From the NCBI RefSeq assembly GCF_029504695.1, contig NZ_JAQFIN010000021.1:1-34400 (forward strand): 34,400 nucleotides of DNA, read 5' to 3'. A model generated the notes under the pieces. It made no database searches. It saw nothing but the letters and a program-made list of their open reading frames with translations, and was not told where the DNA came from. Positions within the stretch are counted from its first letter, which is position 1. Every line of letters begins with the position of its first letter. The DNA comes from Parabacteroides sp. PF5-6 (GTDB lineage Bacteria; Bacteroidota; Bacteroidia; Bacteroidales; Tannerellaceae). This document shows, piece after piece, positions 1-5,666 of the stretch. The translations under genes and the position numbers were made by a program.

Positions 1-99
1 ACGGCAACGGCGGCGTTTTATCCGTAGCATCAAATTGTTTTGACGCAGGATCGTGTAAAAGGCATCACGTCCGATACAGAATGTATCCTTGAAATTGTC
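1..99 (-). pseudogene. IS3-family transposase fragment (runs off left edge)
   Basis: Read on the minus strand, positions 99 to 1 form 33 open codons containing CIGRDAFYTILRQNN followed by LMLRIKRRRCR. This matches the GRDxFYxxLRxNxLxLRxKRR block that precedes the catalytic domain in IS3-family OrfB transposases (HTH_21 region). The frame continues beyond the window edge. Directly upstream (100-102) is an in-frame stop, there is no start codon, and the residues beyond it do not resemble a transposase, so the copy looks cut off at its 5' side. An OrfB translated by frameshifting from an OrfA is the alternative, but I see no OrfA upstream. The assignment rests on a short motif seen by eye. Confidence 0.6.
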
Positions 100-116
100 T
101 TATGGCGGTGAGGGTG

Positions 117-179
117 CTGCCGGGAAATACCTATTTGTGGGGATTGGTGTTGCGGCAGAATACCTATTTGGGGTGATTG
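117..179. repeat. Two direct repeats of ~30 bp, 33 bp apart
   Basis: The 12-mer AATACCTATTTG occurs at 126-137 and 159-170. Flanks are also similar (GCTGCCGGGA versus GTTGCGGCAG before it, TGGGGATTG versus GGGTGATTG after it), so the repeat unit is about 30 bp. A 33-bp period is about three helical turns, which would suit a two-site operator upstream of the gene at 229. It could equally be a duplication left by mobile-element activity, because the IS3 fragment ends just to the left. Confidence 0.55.
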
Positions 180-207
180 CCTTGATTTTTGGGATCGTCT
201 ACTTTTG
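176..207 (+). promoter_or_regulatory. Candidate Bacteroidetes promoter for the gene at 229
   Basis: TACTTTTG at 200-207 fits the Bacteroidetes -7 element TAnnTTTG exactly. Twenty bases upstream is ATTG (176-179), a one-base departure from the -33 element TTTG. The distance from the -7 element to the ATG at 229 is 21 bp, giving a very short leader. The match is by eye only, so confidence is low. Confidence 0.3.
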
Positions 208-228
208 TGGCGAACTAATTTTCAAGCG

Positions 229-804
229 ATGAATAGAATTTTACTACTCTCTTTCTGCTCTCTTTTTGCCTTCTCTCTTTTTGCTCAGACGGAAGAACCG
301 ACCACGGTGACGAAGCAGGCGTCGGGCTTTGCTGGGTATGAGAAATTCCGCTTCGGCGGCTATGGCGAGATGGGCGCCAGTTACCTGGATTATGGATTTA
401 ACCGGTTTACACCCACCGGCTCCGTGAAGGACAATCGCGGGCAGATCTCTATCCCCCGGTTTATCTTAGCTTTTGATTATAAGTTCTCTCCGACCTGGAT
501 CCTGGGTGCCGAGATCGAGTTTGAATACGGGGGTACGGGCGTGGCCCGCGAGATCGAGTTCTATGAAGAAGGGGGCGAATATGAGATGGAAGTGGAGAAA
601 GGCGGCGAGGTGGCTCTCGAGCAGTTCCATATCACCAAACTGATCCATCCTTCTTTTAATGTACGTGCGGGACATCTTATTGTTCCCCCGGCTCCGTTTC
701 GTAGCAACCTGGATGCTACCTCGGAGATCGAAGCAGCGATGGAAGCCTGTGCCGACCTGGCAGAGATCTTTATGGAAGTGAAAACTGCCTTAGACCTGCA
801 TTGA
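229..804 (+). pseudogene. Chimeric remnant: outer-membrane barrel N-terminus joined to imelysin C-terminus
   Basis: The frame stays open upstream to 205, but the ATG at 229 gives a clean signal peptide (MNRILLLSFCSLFAFSLFAQ), so I start there (191 aa). Residues ~35-153 have barrel-like alternating strands (FRFGGYGEMGASY, IPRFILAFDYKF) and reach FNVRAGHLIVP. In this Bacteroidetes barrel family, as I remember it, that point is near mid-protein and followed by several hundred more residues. Instead the sequence switches at about nucleotide 687 to PAPFRSNLDATSEIEAAMEA and ends ALDLH. This helical tail resembles the last ~40 residues of imelysin (peptidase M75) proteins. In related genomes a barrel protein, an imelysin and a DHOR-type cytochrome are neighbours, so one in-frame deletion of about 2 kb would explain it. 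The product is probably not a functional barrel. Confidence 0.6.
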
Positions 805-808
805 TGCA

Positions 809-2275
809 ATGACACTTGGGTATAAAAGGTTCCGGAAGGCTATTCCGGGAAGTCTCATAACCGGATACAAGGCCCTTCTCGGGCTTTGTATCTTTGTGTT
901 TCCAGCCGTATTCGCCGCCTGTGAAGAGGGATTGGACGATACGGAGATCTACAAACCGGGTGGGAAGCTGGCGAAAGCCGAAGAGCTGTCGGCCGGTAAT
1001 TCTACGATCTTCACCGCTTCGCCCAAGGCATACGACCAGCCGGCTCCCTGGCTGACGAGCGAATACGAAATACGGTTTAATAAAGGCGATGACCTCTACG
1101 ACCGCTCCCGCGGGACGGGCGAAGGCGGAGGCAACGGGCTGGGACCGGTCTATGCCGGATACTCCTGTGCCAGTTGCCATAAGAACGCCGGGCGTACGAA
1201 GCCGTCGATGTACACCGAAGGGGGATCGGGCAGCTACGGCTTCTCTTCGATGTTGATCTATATCACCCGCAAGGGCGGAGGGTACTTCCCCGAATACGGA
1301 CGGGTATTGCACGACCAGTCGATCTACGGGGTCGAAGCGGAAGGCAAGGTGACGATCACCTTTACGGAAGAAGAGTTTGCTTTCCCCGACGGGGAGAAGT
1401 ATGCGTTGCAGACGCCGCATTACGCGATCAGCCAATGGTATGCCGATAGTATTCCGCCGGAAGAACTGCGCATTACCGTGCGTCAACCCCTTCGCCATGT
1501 CGGCATGGGGCAGATGATGGCACTCGATCTGGATGAGTTGAAGAAACTGGCCGCGCAGAGTAACTACCCGGAATACGGGATCAGCGGACGCCTGAACTAT
1601 ATCATGGAACGGGGGAAACTGCAGATCGGTGTTTCGGGAAACAAAGCCCAGCATGCCGACCTGACAGTCGAGCTGGGTTTCTCTTCGGATATGGGGGTGA
1701 CCAACGACCGTTACCCCGAAGAGGTGAGCCAGGGACAAAGCCAGATGATGGGCTTTGCAAACTATGGCGTGGAGATCTCGACCGAAGACATGGAGAATGT
1801 CGATCTCTACCTGCAGGGCTTGGGTGTTCCCGCCCGGCGCAATGTGGATAATGCGACGATCAAACGGGGCGAAGAGATGTTTTATGCCGCCAAATGCCAT
1901 CTCTGTCATACGCCTACCCTGCATACCCGTCCACGGGGAACGGTCCTATTGAACGGTACCCAATTGCCGTGGCTGGGCAGCCAGGTGATTCATCCCTATT
2001 CCGATTATCTCTTGCACGATATGGGCCCCGGGTTGGATGATAACTATGTCAGCGGACTGGCGCAGGGTTGTGAATGGCGCACCACGCCGCTCTGGGGTAT
2101 AGGCCTGCAACGGACGGTGAACGGACATACCTACTTCCTGCACGACGGACGGGCACGCAACCTGACCGAAGCCATTATGTGGCACGACGGCGAAGGGGCA
2201 GCATCCCGGATCCTTTATTCCCGTATGTCGAAAGATGACCGGGACGCGGTGATCGAGTTTTTGAATTCTTTATAA
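809..2275 (+). CDS. Diheme DHOR-family (DUF1111) lipoprotein oxidoreductase
   Basis: 488 aa. The N-terminus has a signal peptide with lipobox VFAAC, putting the lipidated Cys at residue 38, so the protein is probably anchored in the outer membrane facing the periplasm or surface. Two c-type heme sites are visible: CASCH at 120-124 and CHLCH at 363-367. The segment LLHDMGPGLDD and the two-heme layout are typical of the di-heme oxidoreductase family (PF06537, formerly DUF1111), distantly related to di-heme peroxidases and often found beside imelysins in iron-responsive loci. The reaction in this family is not settled. The start lies 4 bp after the preceding stop and the stop abuts the next ATG, so it is translationally linked to both neighbours. 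Confidence 0.85.
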   Translation: MTLGYKRFRKAIPGSLITGYKALLGLCIFVFPAVFAACEEGLDDTEIYKPGGKLAKAEELSAGNSTIFTASPKAYDQPAPWLTSEYEIRFNKGDDLYDRSRGTGEGGGNGLGPVYAGYSCASCHKNAGRTKPSMYTEGGSGSYGFSSMLIYITRKGGGYFPEYGRVLHDQSIYGVEAEGKVTITFTEEEFAFPDGEKYALQTPHYAISQWYADSIPPEELRITVRQPLRHVGMGQMMALDLDELKKLAAQSNYPEYGISGRLNYIMERGKLQIGVSGNKAQHADLTVELGFSSDMGVTNDRYPEEVSQGQSQMMGFANYGVEISTEDMENVDLYLQGLGVPARRNVDNATIKRGEEMFYAAKCHLCHTPTLHTRPRGTVLLNGTQLPWLGSQVIHPYSDYLLHDMGPGLDDNYVSGLAQGCEWRTTPLWGIGLQRTVNGHTYFLHDGRARNLTEAIMWHDGEGAASRILYSRMSKDDRDAVIEFLNSL

Positions 2276-3520
2276 ATGAACAAGATAATGAAACAGTTTT
2301 TACTTATAGGCGCTTGCCTGATTTCTTCTTTCTATTTGCAGGCGCAAGAAAACACAAGAACGACAGTAGACGATACCTATCTGGAGAACGACGTCGTCTC
2401 CCTGGCGGGAAAGAAAGGTTTTACCTTCTCGAGCCGTGCGGGTGATTTCCTTTTCAAACCCTATGCTTTGGTACAGGCCTCGGCACGCTTCAACCGTTAT
2501 GAAGATGTCGGGCTCGACACGCCTTATGCCGATAAGATCGCGAACTCGGGCTTTGAGATCCCCAATGCGATCATCGGCTTTACGGGAAAGGCATACAATA
2601 TCGTGACTTTCAACCTCTCGGTCAATGCCGCCAAGAGCGGAGGGGCGCTACTGCAACAGGCGTGGTTCGATGTGGCCGTCAAGGAATCGTTCCGTATCCG
2701 GGTCGGGAAGTTCAAAACGCCGTATACGCATGCTTACCTGACGACGCTCGGGGAAACCTTGTTCCCTGTACTGCCTTATTCGCTGACACAAGGCGTAGTC
2801 TTGCCTTATTCATTGAACGCGGTGAACCCGTCGTTTGCTACGGGCTTCGATCTGGGGGTGCAGATTCATGGGCTGGTGAAGGATAAATGGAACTACCAGG
2901 TAGGGATCTTCAACGGCACGGGCATCGATGTGAATACCGCCAACAAGACGATGAGCGACGATCATGACTGGTTGCCTTCATTGCTCTATACCGGTCGCCT
3001 GGCGTATATGCCGAAAGGCGTGATGCCTTCCACGCAAGGCAATCCCGATAACCTGAACGACGATAAGATGTTGTTTGCCGTCTCCGGTTCGTACAATGTG
3101 GAAGCACAGTCGGAGAGCAGCAACGACCTGCGTGCCGGCGTTGAGTTTGCCTGGATCAAGAACCGCTTTTACTTCGCTGCCGAAGGGTATTATATGAATA
3201 TGAAGTTCACCAAACGGCAGATGATCTCCAAGGCGTATAACTTCTGGGGTGCCTATGCCCAGGCGGGCTATTTCATTACCGATAAGTTGCAGGGCGCCTT
3301 GCGTTATGACTTTATGGACCGGAACGGAACAGATATGGGCGGCACATTGAATATGCCGGCGATCGGCATGAACTATTACTTCTTCGGCTCGAACCTGAAA
3401 TTGCAAGCGATGTACCAGTACATGGGGCGCAGCGGCCATGAAACGCAATACGACCGCGATGACGACGGGCTGGGTATGCCGATCCATATGGCGACGGTGA
3501 TGCTGCAATACACCTTTTAA
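2276..3520 (+). CDS. Outer-membrane porin, OprO/OprP-like beta-barrel
   Basis: 414 aa. A signal peptide ending near FYLQAQ is followed by alternating hydrophobic/polar strands rich in aromatic residues (FLFKPYALVQASARF, FRIRVGKFKTPYTHAYL, GAYAQAGYFITDKLQGALRY) and a C-terminal aromatic ending MLQYTF, the usual signal for barrel insertion. Length and the KFKTPY segment fit the phosphate-selective porin O/P family (PF07396), though Bacteroidetes members are not known to be phosphate-specific. It starts directly after the stop of the diheme gene (no gap), so the two are almost certainly co-transcribed. A barrel beside heme lipoproteins suggests passage of a substrate, metal or electrons across the outer membrane; that role is inference. 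Confidence 0.85.
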   Translation: MNKIMKQFLLIGACLISSFYLQAQENTRTTVDDTYLENDVVSLAGKKGFTFSSRAGDFLFKPYALVQASARFNRYEDVGLDTPYADKIANSGFEIPNAIIGFTGKAYNIVTFNLSVNAAKSGGALLQQAWFDVAVKESFRIRVGKFKTPYTHAYLTTLGETLFPVLPYSLTQGVVLPYSLNAVNPSFATGFDLGVQIHGLVKDKWNYQVGIFNGTGIDVNTANKTMSDDHDWLPSLLYTGRLAYMPKGVMPSTQGNPDNLNDDKMLFAVSGSYNVEAQSESSNDLRAGVEFAWIKNRFYFAAEGYYMNMKFTKRQMISKAYNFWGAYAQAGYFITDKLQGALRYDFMDRNGTDMGGTLNMPAIGMNYYFFGSNLKLQAMYQYMGRSGHETQYDRDDDGLGMPIHMATVMLQYTF

Positions 3521-3624
3521 AGGGGCTTAAGGGGAATAAGGGGTTTAAGGGGAGTAAGGCCCTTCCTTAAACCCCTTATCCTCCTTAAACCCCTTATCCC
3601 CCTTAATCCCCTTACTCCCCTTTT
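3521..3624. repeat. G-rich 9-bp repeats forming a long hairpin
   Basis: The plus strand carries GGGG at 3522, 3531, 3540 and 3549, each separated by 5 bases such as TTTAA or AATAA (period 9). The other half (3564-3624) is the C-rich complement CCTTAAACCCCTTAT and variants. The two halves can pair as a stem of about 40 bp ending in TTTT, so it may terminate or attenuate transcription after the porin gene. The four evenly spaced G4 runs also fit a G-quadruplex. A second copy of the same family lies at 5541-5655. Confidence 0.75.
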
Positions 3625-3636
3625 AAAAAAGAAATC

Positions 3637-4350
3637 ATGATAAAAAAGAATTACCACCTCCCCCTAATCGCAGCCCTCTTCTCTCTCGTAGCCCTCTCCT
3701 GCGACGACGGCCGCATCTACCCGTCGGAGCCGGAGGAAGCCACCGGCGGAAAAGCGGCCATGCAGGTCGTTTTCCACGGCGAAGAGGCCTGGCCAAAGGA
3801 ATATATATTTATCTTTGCCGCCTTCGGCGAAGAGGGAAAGATCCCATTGAAGTCAAAGATTATCTCCCGGCCGGAAGATGTAAACATACCGGTGGCAATG
3901 ATGCTCAACGGCTTGAATGAGGAAACAAAAACGATCTCTATCGCGGTGGTCAACAAAGGACGTGAACTGATCTATGATTTTTATTCATATCCCGTAGATG
4001 ATCTGGACAAAGAGATTCTCTTGCCGGTCACCGAGATCGACCTGGCGCGCTACGACCGGGTGCAGCAACAGGTGTTCGAGGCCTATTGCATCCGTTGTCA
4101 CGGCGCCGGCACGCATGCCGCGGCGGGACTCGATCTGACGGCAGGCAATAGCCATAAGGCATTGGTGAACCGGCCGGCAACGCTTTCGAAAGAAGGTTTA
4201 TCTCTGGTTGCTCCCGGCCAGCCGGCCGGTAGCTTCCTCTTGGAGATCCTCCGGGAAGACTTGATCCAGTATAACCATACGGACGTCTTGCCCGAAGCCG
4301 AACTGATCGACCTGGTCGAAACCTGGATACGAAACGACGCCAAAGAATAA
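3637..4350 (+). CDS. Monoheme c-type cytochrome lipoprotein
   Basis: 237 aa. Lipobox VALSC places the acylated cysteine at residue 22. The middle (residues ~35-135) has no recognisable domain. A single heme site CIRCH is at 151-155, followed by LDLTAGNSHKALVN and VAPGQPAGSFLLEIL. This pattern, with a proline-glycine-x-proline loop after the heme, is typical of the cytochrome c domain found in planctomycete-type and other surface cytochromes. It would carry electrons at the membrane surface. It follows the diheme protein and porin in the same direction, separated by the G-rich hairpin, and lies 11 bp before the RidA-like gene. Partner proteins are inferred from position only. Confidence 0.75.
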   Translation: MIKKNYHLPLIAALFSLVALSCDDGRIYPSEPEEATGGKAAMQVVFHGEEAWPKEYIFIFAAFGEEGKIPLKSKIISRPEDVNIPVAMMLNGLNEETKTISIAVVNKGRELIYDFYSYPVDDLDKEILLPVTEIDLARYDRVQQQVFEAYCIRCHGAGTHAAAGLDLTAGNSHKALVNRPATLSKEGLSLVAPGQPAGSFLLEILREDLIQYNHTDVLPEAELIDLVETWIRNDAKE

Positions 4351-4361
4351 AATAAAAGAAG

Positions 4362-5543
4362 ATGATTGTAGAGAAACAAAAAACAAAGAGAAGTGTGCGG
4401 AAAGAAGAGTTAGCGTACGGAGATGTCCGGATACAACTGAGTGCGTTTGAAACGGGGAAAGGCGTAACGGAATACCATGTATTATTAAGTTTGGAACGCC
4501 CTTCTTCATCCTTTGAACAGCAATTGAAGAAGTTGCAGAACGCCTATAATACCCTGGTGACAGAAGATCTTCCCGCGGGAGCGGTACCGGCTTTCCGCCG
4601 TTACTTCCTGAGTGATGCTGCAAATCAGACCGAACGGTTGATGCAACAGGAGCGCGAAAATACGTTCTGTGCCCTGTCGATCGTGCAACAACCGCCATTG
4701 AACGGCACGAAGATCGCCCTATGGGCGTATTTCCTTTCGGAAGCCACGGTACATTCGCATAGTACGGTGATGCACGAAGTGGCACATAACGGATACCGCC
4801 ACCTCTGGTCGGGTGGACTGTCGAACAAAGCGGCGAACGCGGAGTATCAGACCCGGTTGCTCTTCAACGACTATATCCTGCAACTCTCCGGACAAGGCGT
4901 TTCCCTGGTGGCAAACTGCATACGTACCTGGCTGTTTGTGCAAAACGTGGATGTGAATTATGCCGGTGTGGTGAAAGCCCGACGGGAGGTATTCCTGACA
5001 CAGAACCTGAACGAGACGACGCATTACATCGCCAGTACGGGCATTGAAGGGCGGCATGCCGATCCGGAGGTCTTGGTGCAGATGGATGCCTATAGCGTCG
5101 ATGGCATCTGTCCCGAGCAGATCCAATATCTCTACGCCCCGACGCATCTCAATCCGACGTATGAGTATGGCGTGACCTTCGAGCGCGGCGTGACAGTGAC
5201 CTATGGCGACCGCAAACAGATCTATATCTCCGGAACGGCAAGCATTGATAACCGGGGTGAGATCGTTCATCCCGGGAATATCCTGAAACAGACCGGGCGC
5301 ATGCTGGAGAATATCGAAGTCTTGCTACAGGAAGCCGGTGCAGGCCTGAAAGACGTGATGCAAGCCATCGTCTACCTGCGGGATACCGCCGATTACCTGC
5401 CGGTAAAGAAATACCTGCAGACCCATTATCCCGACTTGCCTCACTTGATTGTCTTAGCTCCTGTCTGCCGCCCGGGATGGCTGATCGAAACGGAGTGTAT
5501 CGCAGTGACTGGGGAAGGAAATAAAAACTTTAAGGCTTTTTAA
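4362..5543 (+). CDS. RidA-superfamily protein, chorismatase-like (FkbO/XanB2 type)
   Basis: 393 aa with no signal peptide, so cytoplasmic. The C-terminal half (~255-388) has a RidA/YjgF fold pattern: IYISGTASI with GTASI at 291-295, then a helix (NILKQTGRMLENIEVLLQ), VYLRDTADYLPVKKYL and a final strand CRPGWLIETECIAV with Glu376. GTASI, the closing CR...E.E pattern and the tryptophan segment TWLFVQNVDVNYAGVVKARR resemble chorismatases such as FkbO, Hyg5 and XanB2, whose N-terminal half is a degenerate RidA-like domain. These hydrolyse chorismate to hydroxybenzoates or dihydrodiols. The alternative is a general RidA-type imine/enamine deaminase. It sits 11 bp after the cytochrome gene, a link I cannot explain biochemically. 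Confidence 0.65.
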   Translation: MIVEKQKTKRSVRKEELAYGDVRIQLSAFETGKGVTEYHVLLSLERPSSSFEQQLKKLQNAYNTLVTEDLPAGAVPAFRRYFLSDAANQTERLMQQERENTFCALSIVQQPPLNGTKIALWAYFLSEATVHSHSTVMHEVAHNGYRHLWSGGLSNKAANAEYQTRLLFNDYILQLSGQGVSLVANCIRTWLFVQNVDVNYAGVVKARREVFLTQNLNETTHYIASTGIEGRHADPEVLVQMDAYSVDGICPEQIQYLYAPTHLNPTYEYGVTFERGVTVTYGDRKQIYISGTASIDNRGEIVHPGNILKQTGRMLENIEVLLQEAGAGLKDVMQAIVYLRDTADYLPVKKYLQTHYPDLPHLIVLAPVCRPGWLIETECIAVTGEGNKNFKAF

Positions 5544-5655
5544 GGAGTAAGGGGTTTAAGGGGAGTAAGGGGTTTAATGCCTTACTCCCCTTGTATCCCT
5601 TAAACCCCTTAAACCCCTTAAACCCCTTGTACCCCTTAAACCCCTTACTCCCCTT
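5541..5655. repeat. Second G/C-rich 9-bp repeat hairpin, between convergent genes
   Basis: Units of GGGGTTTAA and GGGGAGTAA on the left (5543-5577) face CCCCTTAAA units with period 9 on the right (5580-5655). The halves are complementary and lie between the convergent RidA-like and amylase genes, so the structure probably acts as a two-way terminator. It is the same family as 3521-3624. The C-rich half has more units than the G-rich half, as expected for slippage in a tandem array. Confidence 0.75.
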
Positions 5656-5666
5656 TCTTAGCAATC

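Noticed and set aside
205-228. Upstream start for the chimeric gene at 205
   Set aside because: It overlaps the candidate -7 element, and the ATG at 229 gives a proper signal peptide.
770-1924. Long open frame (384 codons) antisense to the diheme gene
   Set aside because: It lies opposite a gene with heme motifs and lipobox, has no recognisable domain, and such antisense frames are common in GC-rich codons.
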